Notes under the pieces: generated by a model
The model's input: only the letters and a program-made list of their open reading frames with translations
Told to the model about the DNA's origin: nothing
The model's database searches: none
Shown: piece after piece, positions 24,704 to 34,251 of the stretch
Layout: each line of letters begins with the position of its first letter
Position numbering within the stretch: position 1 is the first letter of the stretch
Translations under genes and position numbers: made by a program
Origin: FEN-1279 sp964501535
GTDB taxonomy: Bacteria > Bacteroidota > Ignavibacteria > Tepidaquicellales > Tepidaquicellaceae
Direction of reading: 5' to 3'
Length of the DNA: 64,000 nt
Assembly (NCBI GenBank): GCA_964501535.1
Contig: CAZCSV010000001.1
Span: 824,563 to 888,562 of the forward strand

Positions 24704-26689
24704 ATGAAAAACAAATACTTGGTTACAGCAGCGTTGCCGTATGCTAACGGCTATTTACATCTCGGACATATTGCAGGTGCATATTTACCTGCGGATATTT
24801 TCGTCAGGTTTAAAAGATTATGCAATGAAGATATAATTTTTATCTGCGGTTCGGATGAACACGGAACGGCAATCGAGATTTCGGCAATGAAAGAAAAAGT
24901 GACACCAAAAGAAATTATTGACAGGTTTCACTTTGCCAATAAAAAAGCATTCGAGGACCTCGGAATGAGCTTTGACATTTATTCAAGAACATCAAATGAA
25001 ATTCATCATAAAACATCACAGGATTTCTTTTTAAATTTATATAATAAAGGGTTACTTTTAAAGAAAACAGAAAAACAACTTTACTCCGAAAAAGATAAAA
25101 GATTTCTTGCAGATAGATTCGTAGAAGGCACCTGCCCGATTTGCGAATATGAAGAAGCCCGCGGCGACCAGTGCGAAAGTTGCGGTAGTAACCTCTCCCC
25201 GCTCGAATTGAAAAATCCTAAATCAAAAATCTCAGGAGATACACCGATTGTAAAAGAATCTGTGAATTTCTATTTCCCGCTTGAAAACTTCCAGCCGAAA
25301 CTTAAAGAATGGATTGATACAAAAAAAGACTGGAAAACAAATGTAAAAAATTACTGTGAAGGATGGTTTAAAACAGGATTAAAAGACAGGGCTATTACAA
25401 GAGATTTGGACTGGGGCGTGAAAGTCCCTCTGAAAGAATATGAAGGAAAAGTGATTTACGTATGGTTCGAAGCACCTATTGGATATATCTCCGCAACGAA
25501 AGAACTTTTTATCGAAAAAAATGAACCTGAAAAATGGAAAGATTATTGGTGGGGAAAAGATTCAAAGTTAATCCATTTCATAGGTAAGGATAATATTGTT
25601 TTCCACGCACTCGTATTCCCTGCAATGCTTATGGCTCACGGGGATTTTGTATTACCGGATAATGTTCCCGCAAATGAATTTTTGAATCTCGAAGGCGGAA
25701 AACTTTCTAAAAGCAAGGGACACGGTATACTCGTGAAAGACATTGTCAAAGAATTCAATCCCGATGTTGTCCGATACACTCTTGCGGCGAACCTACCCGA
25801 AAATAAAGATGCGGATTTCAGCTGGGATGATTTTCAAATCAAAAATAACAATGAACTCGCAGCTATTCTCGGAAATTTTATAAACAGGACCGTAGTATTT
25901 GCAAAAACAAAATTCGATAATAAAATTCCTGCAAGAACTTCGAACAATGACGAAATATTTGAAATTATTAAAAACCAGACTGAAATAGTATCCGATTGTT
26001 ATGAAAGCTACAGGTTTCGAGATGCTGTCAACGAAACCATGAATGTGCTTCGTGCGGCGAATAAATATTTCAACGACAGTGAGCCCTGGAAAGTGATAAA
26101 AGAAGATAAAGAAAAATGTGCAAACATAATTAATAACTGCCTGCAAATCTGCTATTCGGCAGCAGTATTGATTTCCCCCATTCTTCCGTTTACATCGGAA
26201 AAAATTCTGAAAATTCTTAATACAGATAAAAACGATTTTAAGTGGAATAAAATAGGAGATATTATTTTGGAAAACGGAAAAAAATTAGGAGAGAATGAAA
26301 TCCTATTCCCTCAGCTTGAAATAAAAAAAGAAGATAAAAACTCTGAAGATAATATTATTACCGATGATGAAATTGATATTAATTACTTTCAGAAAATAAA
26401 ACTAAGAACTGCTAAAGTACTCGAATGCGAAAATGTCCCTAAAAGCAAAAAACTTCTGAAACTGAAAATAAAAGTCGGAGAAAAAACAAAGCAGATTGTT
26501 GCCGGAATAGCCGAATATTATAAACCCGATGACCTAAAAGACAAGACAATAATTGTGGTTGATAATCTAAAGAAAACTAAATTGATGGGCATCGAATCTC
26601 AGGGTATGCTTCTTGCAGCTAAGAAAGACGGGAAACTCGCTCTCGTAATGCCCGATAAGGAAATCGAAGACGGAGGTGAAGTAAGCTGA
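24704..26689 (+). CDS. metG: Methionine--tRNA ligase
   Basis: A 661-residue class I synthetase that charges tRNA-Met. The start is the ATG at 24704, not the TTG two codons earlier, because MKNKYLVTAALPYANG is the family start. HIGH motif: YLHLGHIAGAY. A zinc knuckle with four cysteines is at about 142-165 (CPICEYEEARGDQCESCGSN). KMSKS motif: GGKLSKSKGHG near 330. An anticodon-binding helical domain follows, and the C-terminal 110 residues are an EMAP/Trbp111-like tRNA-binding domain (QKIKLRTAKVLECENVP). It heads a run of five close or overlapping plus-strand genes. Confidence 0.97.
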   Translation: MKNKYLVTAALPYANGYLHLGHIAGAYLPADIFVRFKRLCNEDIIFICGSDEHGTAIEISAMKEKVTPKEIIDRFHFANKKAFEDLGMSFDIYSRTSNEIHHKTSQDFFLNLYNKGLLLKKTEKQLYSEKDKRFLADRFVEGTCPICEYEEARGDQCESCGSNLSPLELKNPKSKISGDTPIVKESVNFYFPLENFQPKLKEWIDTKKDWKTNVKNYCEGWFKTGLKDRAITRDLDWGVKVPLKEYEGKVIYVWFEAPIGYISATKELFIEKNEPEKWKDYWWGKDSKLIHFIGKDNIVFHALVFPAMLMAHGDFVLPDNVPANEFLNLEGGKLSKSKGHGILVKDIVKEFNPDVVRYTLAANLPENKDADFSWDDFQIKNNNELAAILGNFINRTVVFAKTKFDNKIPARTSNNDEIFEIIKNQTEIVSDCYESYRFRDAVNETMNVLRAANKYFNDSEPWKVIKEDKEKCANIINNCLQICYSAAVLISPILPFTSEKILKILNTDKNDFKWNKIGDIILENGKKLGENEILFPQLEIKKEDKNSEDNIITDDEIDINYFQKIKLRTAKVLECENVPKSKKLLKLKIKVGEKTKQIVAGIAEYYKPDDLKDKTIIVVDNLKKTKLMGIESQGMLLAAKKDGKLALVMPDKEIEDGGEVS

Positions 26690-26699
26690 GAAATTCCAG

Positions 26700-27536
26700 A
26701 TGATATATACATTAAGAAATAAAAAATATGACTTATATTCCCGCACCCACATAATGGGAATTATTAATATTACTCCCGATTCATTTTCCGACGGAGGGAA
26801 ATATTTTGAAGGAAAAATAAATTACGATAGGATTCTCAAAGATGCGTTGAAAATGGAAGAAGATGGAGCAGACTTTCTCGATATTGGCGGAGAATCCACA
26901 AGACCGGGAAGCGAAAAAATTTCGAATAAAGAAGAACTCGAAAGAGTAATTCCCGCAATAGAATTAGTTAGAAAAAATTCCGGCATCCCTATTTCGGTAG
27001 ATACATATAAAAGCGAAGTTGCAGAAGAAGCTTTAAAAGCGGGAGCCGATATTGTAAATGATATAAGCGGATTCAGATTCGATAATAATATTGCTGCAGT
27101 TACGGCTAAATATAATGCTACATGTATTCTTATGCATATTAAAGGCACACCAAAAATTATGCAGGAAAATCCTCAATATAATAATGTAATCGAAGAAGTT
27201 TATAATTATTTGGCGGATTCAATAGACATTGCAAAAAATGCAGGCATTAAACAGATAATTACGGACGTTGGGATTGGTTTTGGAAAAAATTTACAAAATA
27301 ATTTAGACCTAATTAAAAATCTATCTGTCTTTAAAAAACTTGGCTATCCAATACTGCTGGGAGTGTCACGAAAAAGATTCATAGATAACATTTCCCCGGC
27401 TCCAATGAACGAACGTATAGAAGGAACCATTGCCGCCAATGTTGCAGGAATACTTAACGGTGCGAACATTATTCGCGTTCACGATGTTTTAGAAAATAAA
27501 AAAGCAGCATTAATAGCAGACAATTTAAAATTATAA
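26700..27536 (+). CDS. folP: Dihydropteroate synthase
   Basis: A 278-residue TIM-barrel enzyme that joins p-aminobenzoate to dihydropterin pyrophosphate in folate synthesis. It shows the signature MGIINITPDSFSDGGKY (about 19-35), DFLDIGGESTRPGSEKI (about 60-76), ISVDTYKSEVAEEALKAGADIVNDISG (about 98-124) and the pyrophosphate-site SRKRF (about 224). It is 10 bp after metG, and its stop overlaps the copA start (TAATG), so they are probably co-translated. Confidence 0.95.
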   Translation: MIYTLRNKKYDLYSRTHIMGIINITPDSFSDGGKYFEGKINYDRILKDALKMEEDGADFLDIGGESTRPGSEKISNKEELERVIPAIELVRKNSGIPISVDTYKSEVAEEALKAGADIVNDISGFRFDNNIAAVTAKYNATCILMHIKGTPKIMQENPQYNNVIEEVYNYLADSIDIAKNAGIKQIITDVGIGFGKNLQNNLDLIKNLSVFKKLGYPILLGVSRKRFIDNISPAPMNERIEGTIAANVAGILNGANIIRVHDVLENKKAALIADNLKL

Positions 27537-29785
27537 TGCGAAAAGAAGATAACAAACCTGAAAATTATGAATTAACCGAACTTGATATTATTGGTATGAG
27601 TTGCGTAAACTGTGCCAATAGCATTAAAACGTATCTTACAAAAGTTGACGGGATTTATAACGTCGAATTAAATTTCACGTCTGAACTTGCAGGTGTTGAA
27701 TATAATCCTTATAAAATATCTAAAGAACAAATCATATCCGACATCAGAAAAATGGGTTATGATGTAATGGAGGAGGAAGACGAAAATGAACTCGAAAATA
27801 CAAAGAAAAAACAACTGAATCTTCAAAGAAAAAAAATCTATACATCAATTTTTCTGTCACTCATAGTTATGCTCATCTCTATGAGTGGACATTCTGAATA
27901 CCTTACAGATTTTCGTTTACCGGATGATGTATCTTTGGTTTTACTTTTTATACTTACGTCGATAGTGATCTTTTGGTGCGGAGATAAATTTTACAAAGGT
28001 GCCTTGCAGGCAATAAAGAATAAAACTTCCGATATGAACACTCTTATTTCTATGGGTGTATTCGCATCATATATTTACAGCATTGTAATCTCGATAAATC
28101 ATCTGTTTAAACTCGACATTTCGGTTTTAAATAATTCTCACGAGGTATATTACGAAACCGCTGTAATGATTATTTCATTTATATTAATAGGAAATCACCT
28201 TGAGGCAGTTTTAAAGTCAAAAACTCAGACATCGATAAAAAAACTTAAAAACCTTCAGGCTAAATATGTTAATGTAATAAGGGATAACGAAGAAATAACA
28301 ATCCCGTATAAAAAAGTACGGTTCAACGACATAGTTATAATAAAATCCGGCGATAAAATTCCCGTAGATGGAAATATTCTCGAAGGATACTGCGTCGTGG
28401 ATGAAAGCGCTATGACAGGAGAAAGTCACCCCATCGAAAAGAAAACAGGAGACGAACTTTTGAGCGGAACTCTTGTAAAAAACGGATTTGCTAAAATGCG
28501 TGCTTTGAAGGTCGGAAACGAAACTCTTCTTTCACAGATTATTCATCTTGTTAAAGAAGCTTCGAATTCAAAACCAAAAATACAACGCTTGGCTGATAAA
28601 ATTTCTTCGATTTTTGTTCCTTCAGTCTTGGGAATTGCAGCGTTGACGTTTTTAATCTGGTATTTTGGCTTTTCAAAAGCATTCGATGTTTCCTTGCTAT
28701 ATGCCGTTTCGGTTTTAATTATTGCCTGTCCGTGTGCTCTGGGTTTAGCTTCCCCAATGGCTGTGGTTATCGGTATTGGCAGGTCTGCAGAAAACGGAAT
28801 ACTGTTTAATAACGTGGAAGCAATAGAAAAAATGAATAAAATAGATACTATTTGCTTCGACAAAACAGGCACGCTAACCGAAGGCGAAATGAAAATGAAA
28901 AATATTAAACTGTTCGGTGGTATTGATAAAAATGTATTGCTAAAATACGTTTTCTCTGTGGAAAAATTTTCAAATCATCCCGTTGCAAAGTCCATTACTT
29001 CATACTGTGTTGAAAAAAATATAGAATCATTTGAAGGTGTCGAAAACCTTACTAACGAAGATCATGGGGGAATCAGCGCAATTGTAAATGAAAAACTTCT
29101 GTTGATTGGGAATGATTCATTGATGAATGAAAAGAATGTCAAGAATTTCTTTCCTGATATACTAAATAGCAAGGGCGTTCTGTTCGTAAGCATTGATAAT
29201 GAACTAGCCGGTATTATTGAATTCGAAGATAAAATAAAACCCGAAGCAAAGGATACTATAGACAAATTCAAACATAATAATTTTAATATTTTTATGATTT
29301 CCGGTGACAGCGAAAAAGTTACAAAAACTGTTGCGGAAGAACTCGGGATTGAAAATTATTCTTTTAAAACACTCCCTGACCAGAAGGAAAACATTGTGAA
29401 TAAATTGCAATCCGAAAATAAAAACGTAGCGATGGTTGGAGATGGTATTAACGATGCACCCTCTCTGGCAAAAGCAAATGTTGGGATTGCTATGGGAACT
29501 GGCCAGGATATAGCTATCGACTCCGCAGATGTTATCCTTGTTAAAGGTGATTTGAGAAATCTTTTAAAAGCAATAAAAATATCATCTAAGACCGTTACAA
29601 TAATCAAGCAGAATATTTTCTGGGCATTTTTCTATAATATCCTTGCAATTCCCCTGGCGGCAGGCATTTTAGCCCCTTATGGAATTGTAATCAGCCCGGT
29701 AATGGCTGCTATGTTTATGGCATTCAGCGATGTTATTACGGTTATCGGAAACAGTTTAAGATTAAAATTAGTTAAAATTGATTAA
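27536..29785 (+). CDS. copA: Copper-translocating P-type ATPase
   Basis: A 749-residue P1B ATPase, inner membrane, pumping Cu(I) out of the cytosol. A single N-terminal HMA domain with the metal site MSCVNCANSI is at about 20-29. Eight membrane helices are present; the metal-transport motif ACPCALGLASPMAVVIGIG (CPC) is at about 399-417, the phosphorylated aspartate in FDKTGTLTEGEMK at about 442, the TGES dephosphorylation loop in AMTGESHP, and the hinge VGDGINDAPSLAKANVGIAMG near 655. The genes that follow at once add a metal-binding lipoprotein and a methyltransferase. Confidence 0.95.
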   Translation: MRKEDNKPENYELTELDIIGMSCVNCANSIKTYLTKVDGIYNVELNFTSELAGVEYNPYKISKEQIISDIRKMGYDVMEEEDENELENTKKKQLNLQRKKIYTSIFLSLIVMLISMSGHSEYLTDFRLPDDVSLVLLFILTSIVIFWCGDKFYKGALQAIKNKTSDMNTLISMGVFASYIYSIVISINHLFKLDISVLNNSHEVYYETAVMIISFILIGNHLEAVLKSKTQTSIKKLKNLQAKYVNVIRDNEEITIPYKKVRFNDIVIIKSGDKIPVDGNILEGYCVVDESAMTGESHPIEKKTGDELLSGTLVKNGFAKMRALKVGNETLLSQIIHLVKEASNSKPKIQRLADKISSIFVPSVLGIAALTFLIWYFGFSKAFDVSLLYAVSVLIIACPCALGLASPMAVVIGIGRSAENGILFNNVEAIEKMNKIDTICFDKTGTLTEGEMKMKNIKLFGGIDKNVLLKYVFSVEKFSNHPVAKSITSYCVEKNIESFEGVENLTNEDHGGISAIVNEKLLLIGNDSLMNEKNVKNFFPDILNSKGVLFVSIDNELAGIIEFEDKIKPEAKDTIDKFKHNNFNIFMISGDSEKVTKTVAEELGIENYSFKTLPDQKENIVNKLQSENKNVAMVGDGINDAPSLAKANVGIAMGTGQDIAIDSADVILVKGDLRNLLKAIKISSKTVTIIKQNIFWAFFYNILAIPLAAGILAPYGIVISPVMAAMFMAFSDVITVIGNSLRLKLVKID

Positions 29786-29801
29786 ATTAAAAAAATATAA
29801 T

Positions 29802-30170
29802 ATGAAAAAATTATTACTGTTCAGTATCTTGTTCCTCTCTATCCTCTTATTATCCGGATGTGGAAGAAAAGAAAAAACACAAAAAGCCGATGAAACAAAT
29901 CCCAACGATGGATCTAAATTTGAATTGGCTGAATTTAGGTGTGATGGAATGCACTGCCCGGGTTGCGAAGAATCTATTGCGTCTTCGGTTAACAAAATAA
30001 ACGGCATAAAGGAAGTAATCGCGGATTCGAAAAATAAAATTGTTAAAGTGAAATTCAATAAAGAATTGACATCAAAAAGCGAAATTGAAAAGTCAATAAA
30101 CGCAGCGGGATACGATACTGAAACATCTAAATCGGAAAACAAGCACGAATGCGATACGGAGAAGAAATGA
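29802..30170 (+). CDS. Lipoprotein with heavy-metal-associated (HMA) domain
   Basis: A 122-residue envelope protein. The start at 29802 gives a lipoprotein signal, MKKLLLFSILFLSILLLSGC, with the lipobox cysteine at residue 20; an upstream TTG would precede the signal and is rejected. Residues about 45-112 are an HMA metal-binding fold with the Cys pair in CDGMHCPGCEESI and VKVKFNKELTSKSEIEKSI. It ends KHECDTEKK. It starts 16 bp after copA, so it may accept or buffer copper exported by CopA in the periplasm, like a MerP-type carrier tied to a membrane. The metal is inferred from context. Confidence 0.85.
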   Translation: MKKLLLFSILFLSILLLSGCGRKEKTQKADETNPNDGSKFELAEFRCDGMHCPGCEESIASSVNKINGIKEVIADSKNKIVKVKFNKELTSKSEIEKSINAAGYDTETSKSENKHECDTEKK

Positions 30171-30856
30171 ATAAGGTAAACTTTGACGAACATGCGGAGA
30201 ATTACGAAAAAGTTCTCGATAAAGACCTGATATTCTTCGGAGAAGAGAGCAGCTACTTTGCGGAATATAAAATAAATGTAGTAAAGAAAACACTCGGCAT
30301 GGCAAAACACTTGAATATACTGGAATACGGCTGCGGTATCGGTATGAATATCAAGTTTTTTTCAAAACATTTCCCTGAATCCAAAATTAATGGCTGCGAT
30401 ATTTCACAAAAAAGTCTTGAAGTTGCAAAAAAGAGAAATGACCCGAATGTGAATTTTTTCCTTATCAATGAGGAAAATTTAACTAAATGTAACGATAGCT
30501 TTGATTTGATTTTTGTGTCGTGCGTCTTTCATCATATTCAACCGACTCTTCGTGAGCAATCTATGAGAAACATTTTCAATCTTATGGAAAAAAACGGCAC
30601 GCTCTATTTCTTCGAACATAATCCCTATAACCCTGTTACTAGACATATCGTGAACACCTGCGTTTGGGATACGGATGCAATCTTGCTGAAACCAAAAGAA
30701 TCTCTAAACCTGATTAAAAACGCTGGATTAATTATTGAAAATAAAAAATATACCCTCTTCTTCCCTGCTTTTTTGAAATTCCTTAGGTTTATGGAAAGCT
30801 TTCTTTTCTTCCTGCCAATGGGAGGTCAATACTATATAAAAGCAAGAAGAATGTAG
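30167..30856 (+). CDS. Class I SAM-dependent methyltransferase
   Basis: A 229-residue cytosolic enzyme. The start ATG at 30167 overlaps the stop of the HMA lipoprotein gene (ATGA), which is why the six-residue longer form is rejected. The SAM-binding loop is LEYGCGIGMNIKFF (about 44-57), followed by the acidic NGCDISQKSLEVAKKR (about 68-83) and FDLIFVSCVFHHI. The C-terminus is hydrophobic. The substrate is unknown; placement next to a copper operon does not define it. A strong hairpin shared with the convergent gene follows. Confidence 0.82.
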   Translation: MNKVNFDEHAENYEKVLDKDLIFFGEESSYFAEYKINVVKKTLGMAKHLNILEYGCGIGMNIKFFSKHFPESKINGCDISQKSLEVAKKRNDPNVNFFLINEENLTKCNDSFDLIFVSCVFHHIQPTLREQSMRNIFNLMEKNGTLYFFEHNPYNPVTRHIVNTCVWDTDAILLKPKESLNLIKNAGLIIENKKYTLFFPAFLKFLRFMESFLFFLPMGGQYYIKARRM

Positions 30857-30882
30857 AATTATAAATTCATAATTCTGCATTC
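30849..30882. terminator. Convergent bidirectional terminator
   Basis: AAGAATG-T-AGAATTAT pairs with ATAATTCT-G-CATTCTT (15 pairs, one mismatch) around a 6-base loop. It lies at the convergence of the methyltransferase (plus) and glycosyltransferase (minus) genes; the plus side continues AATTTTCTTCTTC. AT-rich and symmetric, so it can serve both strands. Confidence 0.65.
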
Positions 30883-31604
30883 TTAATTTTCTTCTTCTCT
30901 GCTATATACTCTTTCCTGTATTCAAAAATTTCTTTAATCGTTCTCAGAATTACAGACGGTCTCGCACCCGTGGAAACCCCGTCCAGACGGGGCAAATGCT
31001 CTACTCCAAGTTCCGTTACTGTATAGCCCAGAAGGTTTGCTTTGAGCATAATTTCCGCATCGATAAAAGCATCAATTGAATTTATCTTTATCCTCTTGAA
31101 TAAATCTGCCTTGAATAACTTAAAAGCACAATCGATATCCCAATATGATATATCAAAGATTAATTTAAGCAGGTAATTATAGCAGAGTGAAGTAAATTTC
31201 CTGTAAAGCGAATATTGCTTGTGTTTCCTGTAACCGACTATTATATCCGAAAAAGGAATCAGGGCTACAAATTTTTTCAGTTCCTCTAAATCAAATTGAT
31301 TATCCCCATCAGTATAAAAAACATAGTCCATCTTCGCGTTTAAAAACCCGTCCCTCAGAGTTGCTCCGTACCCTAAATTTTTCTCGTGGTGTATCACCCT
31401 TACCTTCGGATACTCTCTCGCAAGTTCATCGGCTACTTCCCCCGTCCTGTCCGGACTTCCGTCTTCTATAATTATTATTTCGTAATCCTTAAGGTTCAGT
31501 TCATTCAAAACTTTTATCGCACTTTTTGTAACCTTGCCGATGTTCAGCTCATCATAATAGGCAGGGAAAAAAACCGATATTGTAATTTTTGATGTGTCAA
31601 TCAT
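30867..31604 (-). CDS. Family 2 glycosyltransferase (polyprenyl-phosphate mannosyltransferase-like)
   Basis: A 245-residue GT-A enzyme without membrane helices. Motifs: VFFPAYYDELNIGKV (N-terminal nucleotide-binding strand), IIIEDGSPDRTGEVADELA (about 43-61), HEKNLGYGATLRDGF, the metal-binding YTDGDNQFDLEEL (about 97-109) and WDIDCAFKLFKADLFKRI. This matches the DPM1-like subgroup that transfers a hexose to polyprenyl phosphate. Its ATG overlaps the stop of the upstream epimerase by 4 bp, and that gene follows a GT-C membrane enzyme, which would use exactly such lipid-linked sugars as donor. Confidence 0.88.
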   Translation of the reverse strand: MIDTSKITISVFFPAYYDELNIGKVTKSAIKVLNELNLKDYEIIIIEDGSPDRTGEVADELAREYPKVRVIHHEKNLGYGATLRDGFLNAKMDYVFYTDGDNQFDLEELKKFVALIPFSDIIVGYRKHKQYSLYRKFTSLCYNYLLKLIFDISYWDIDCAFKLFKADLFKRIKINSIDAFIDAEIMLKANLLGYTVTELGVEHLPRLDGVSTGARPSVILRTIKEIFEYRKEYIAEKKKIKNAEL

Positions 31605-32533
31605 ATTTCTTTTTTCAAATGTTCGTATGTTCTTTTTATTCCTGCTTCTATATCCGTCTCGGGTCTCCAGTTAAGCGTCTCGGATATCAGTTTATTGTCC
31701 AATATGTTAATCGGAACATCGATATTCCTTTTTTCTTTGTAAATAACCTTTACTTTCTTTCCCGAAACTTTTTTCATAATTTCAAGAATCTCGTTCAAAG
31801 AATATCCCGTTCCACTTCCGAGATTAAATACCTTTTCGTTTGTTTCTGTGCTTAATGATTTAATCAAAGCACTTACTGCATCTTTAATATAAATATAATC
31901 TCTCTCAACCTTACCGTCTCCCCAGATTTCGATAGTCTCATTCTTTAAAATCTTTTTCAGAAAAACGGGAATCACGCCCTGCGCTACATCCGGATTCTGC
32001 CTTTCGCCGTATGGATTAGCAAGCCTGAATACATTGTAATCCAGCCCGTATAATTTTTCGAACATATAAAGATAATCCTCTATCGTTTTTTTGATAATTC
32101 CATACGAGCAAATCGGCTTTCTGGGATGATATTCTTTTATCGGTAGTCTCTCGGGAATTCCGTAAACAGTTCCTCCGGACGAAATAAAAATAATTTTCGA
32201 AATATTATTTATAAATGCTTCGTTTAAAAATCTGAGCGAAGATATTAGATTCGTTTCTACATCATAAATCGGGTTTTCATTCGAGTTAGCAGGCAGGGTT
32301 GAACTTACAAGATGAAATGCAATATCGATTTCCGCCAATGCGTTTTTCAAATCGACCTCATTGTTAAAATCCCCCTCAATAATTTTTATCTTTCCGATAT
32401 TATGTTGAATATTCTTTCTTGCAAAATTAAGCTTATCGAAAATTACAACCTCGTATCCGCTTTCCAGCAGAGCATCCGCAAGATGTGAACCTATGAAACC
32501 TCCCCCGCCGAGTATTAAGCATTTCTTTTTCAT
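31601..32533 (-). CDS. NAD-dependent nucleotide-sugar epimerase/dehydratase
   Basis: A 310-residue extended SDR. NAD loop: ILGGGGFIGSHLADAL at residues 6-21; catalytic pair YGIIK (Tyr/Lys) around 150 after FISSGGTVYG, the Ser/Thr site; substrate region NPYGERQNPDVAQGVIPVF and GDGKVERDYIYIKD. The layout is like UDP-glucose 4-epimerase (GalE) and related enzymes, but product specificity cannot be set from this. It is 6 bp downstream of the GT-C gene and overlaps the next glycosyltransferase, so the three form one unit. Confidence 0.87.
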   Translation of the reverse strand: MKKKCLILGGGGFIGSHLADALLESGYEVVIFDKLNFARKNIQHNIGKIKIIEGDFNNEVDLKNALAEIDIAFHLVSSTLPANSNENPIYDVETNLISSLRFLNEAFINNISKIIFISSGGTVYGIPERLPIKEYHPRKPICSYGIIKKTIEDYLYMFEKLYGLDYNVFRLANPYGERQNPDVAQGVIPVFLKKILKNETIEIWGDGKVERDYIYIKDAVSALIKSLSTETNEKVFNLGSGTGYSLNEILEIMKKVSGKKVKVIYKEKRNIDVPINILDNKLISETLNWRPETDIEAGIKRTYEHLKKEI

Positions 32534-32539
32534 TTTTTC

Positions 32540-34141
32540 TTAATTTGTTTTTTCAAATATATAAATAATGAATCTTTTGTCAGAAGAATAAAACTGGTTT
32601 AATAGTTTGAAATTCTGGTTATTCTGCAAATCCTCCAGCTTCGTGTCGCTTTTCCATTCGGGTCTGTAACCGTAATGAGTTTCCCAGGCAACAATAGAGC
32701 CTTTTGGGGCATCGGCTGCATTTTTTAAATTTATCGAAACAAATTTCGAGGGGTCTTTTTTATATGCATCTGCATAAAACATTAAAAGAGAATGATTTGT
32801 AAGCATATATTTTCCTTCGGTATTCTGAGTATTCAAAAATTCCGCTGCAGTTTTAACCGTAAGATTTTCGGGTGAAAGCTTTTTCGGGTTAAAATCAATT
32901 GCTAAATAAATTATTGAAAGTATCACCAATACTGCCGAAACCTTATTGAGATAATCATTCGGAATTTTTTTCGAAACAATAAAAGTAACAACTAAGAATG
33001 CAATCAGGAAAAAAACTTTCTTGTAATCCGAATTCTCCAGCAGCTTGAACCCGTCCGTTGCTTTCGACAAAAATGCAAAAGTAAATAAAATTAAAATTCC
33101 CGTAACAATATAATTCAGCTTCTTGTATTTTTCATCCGTTAAATTATTCAGTCCCACCGTAGCAAAGAAAACGCAAATCGGCGAAATGTGCAGTAAATAC
33201 CGCCAGTTCCCGGGATTCGGTCCGTTATTCAGCATTGTGTAAATCTGTACGAGAAAAATAGTAATAAATAGAAGATAGAAGAGCAGATATTTTTTAAAAT
33301 ATTCCTTCATTTTATTTGTATCTGCAAAAAATCCGAAAATTCCCTGTAAAAATAGAACAAGTGAAATCGGACCAACTATGAAAATGTAAACTTTGAAGTA
33401 GTGATAAATCGGTTGAGTCTCATATTTTAGACCCGCTACAGTTTTCATTTCAGACCATACATACATAATATCGCCTGTTTTCATATATCCGAGCATGTTA
33501 TATAAAATTGGAAAAACAGCTATTGCAACTATTTCCTTCCATCTCTTTTCTTTGAAAAATATTATCGCAAGTATAAGTCCGAATATCGCTATCTCCTGCC
33601 TTATTGTGAAAATGTATCCGCAAACCAATGCTGCTATCAGATAATATTCTTTTTTATAAAGGATTAAGAAAATTACTACTATAAGTGCGGTAAAAATTTC
33701 TGAATACGAGCGGAATGACAAATCGAAAAAGAGCGGCTGAGTTGCTAATAGTAATGCTCCAAAATAAGCATAATTCACTTCATAAACTTTCAGCATCCTG
33801 TAAGTAAAATAAACAGCAAGTGATGCAAAGAGCGAATTAACAAAAAGCACAACATCGTAACCAAACAAAGCAGGTACAACCATAAAAATTTTATATCCCG
33901 GTTTTGGATTATTCCCGAGAATCACCGAAGGGTCACGCCAGAATTGTAGCATATTAAGGTATTGCGAAATCTCATCATCTTGATAAAATCCCTGAGAATA
34001 CTTACTCGAAATATAATAAATCACTGCCAGAATAGGAATCACTACCCAGAAATATTTCCCGATGTATTCGTCTATTGTCTTAACGTTTTTCGCTTGAGGC
34101 TGAACTCTTATTTGTCTTTTTTTCGATGCGGTCTTCGCCAA
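32540..34141 (-). CDS. GT-C type membrane glycosyltransferase (family 39-like)
   Basis: A 533-residue integral membrane protein with about 11-12 helices after a basic N-terminus. The acidic motif YQDDEISQYLNML (about 53-65) in the first outer loop and PALFGYDVVLFVNSLFA nearby recall the PMT/ArnT family, which moves a sugar from a polyprenyl-phosphate donor outside the membrane. FDLSFRSYSEIF and TIRQEIAIFG fall in the following helices. The C-terminal 100 residues form a soluble domain. With the downstream DPM1-like enzyme it may be a two-step route for glycosylating envelope proteins or lipids. The acceptor is unknown. Confidence 0.75.
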   Translation of the reverse strand: MAKTASKKRQIRVQPQAKNVKTIDEYIGKYFWVVIPILAVIYYISSKYSQGFYQDDEISQYLNMLQFWRDPSVILGNNPKPGYKIFMVVPALFGYDVVLFVNSLFASLAVYFTYRMLKVYEVNYAYFGALLLATQPLFFDLSFRSYSEIFTALIVVIFLILYKKEYYLIAALVCGYIFTIRQEIAIFGLILAIIFFKEKRWKEIVAIAVFPILYNMLGYMKTGDIMYVWSEMKTVAGLKYETQPIYHYFKVYIFIVGPISLVLFLQGIFGFFADTNKMKEYFKKYLLFYLLFITIFLVQIYTMLNNGPNPGNWRYLLHISPICVFFATVGLNNLTDEKYKKLNYIVTGILILFTFAFLSKATDGFKLLENSDYKKVFFLIAFLVVTFIVSKKIPNDYLNKVSAVLVILSIIYLAIDFNPKKLSPENLTVKTAAEFLNTQNTEGKYMLTNHSLLMFYADAYKKDPSKFVSINLKNAADAPKGSIVAWETHYGYRPEWKSDTKLEDLQNNQNFKLLNQFYSSDKRFIIYIFEKTN

Positions 34142-34251
34142 AATAAGTATTCTTTTATTAAAGTGTTTAAATTACTCAATAATTAATAACTTTTAAAGGA
34201 TAAATGATATTCTTTATTAACTTTAATTAACTTTTTATTAATGTTATATTT
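34142..34251. promoter_or_regulatory. Divergent intergenic region
   Basis: A 110-bp AT-rich gap between the divergent starts of the GT-C gene and the sigma-54 regulator gene. Promoters for both must lie here; a TAAAGGATAAATGATATTC stretch is present, but I cannot assign promoter elements. No GG-N10-GC type sigma-54 box is evident. Confidence 0.35.
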
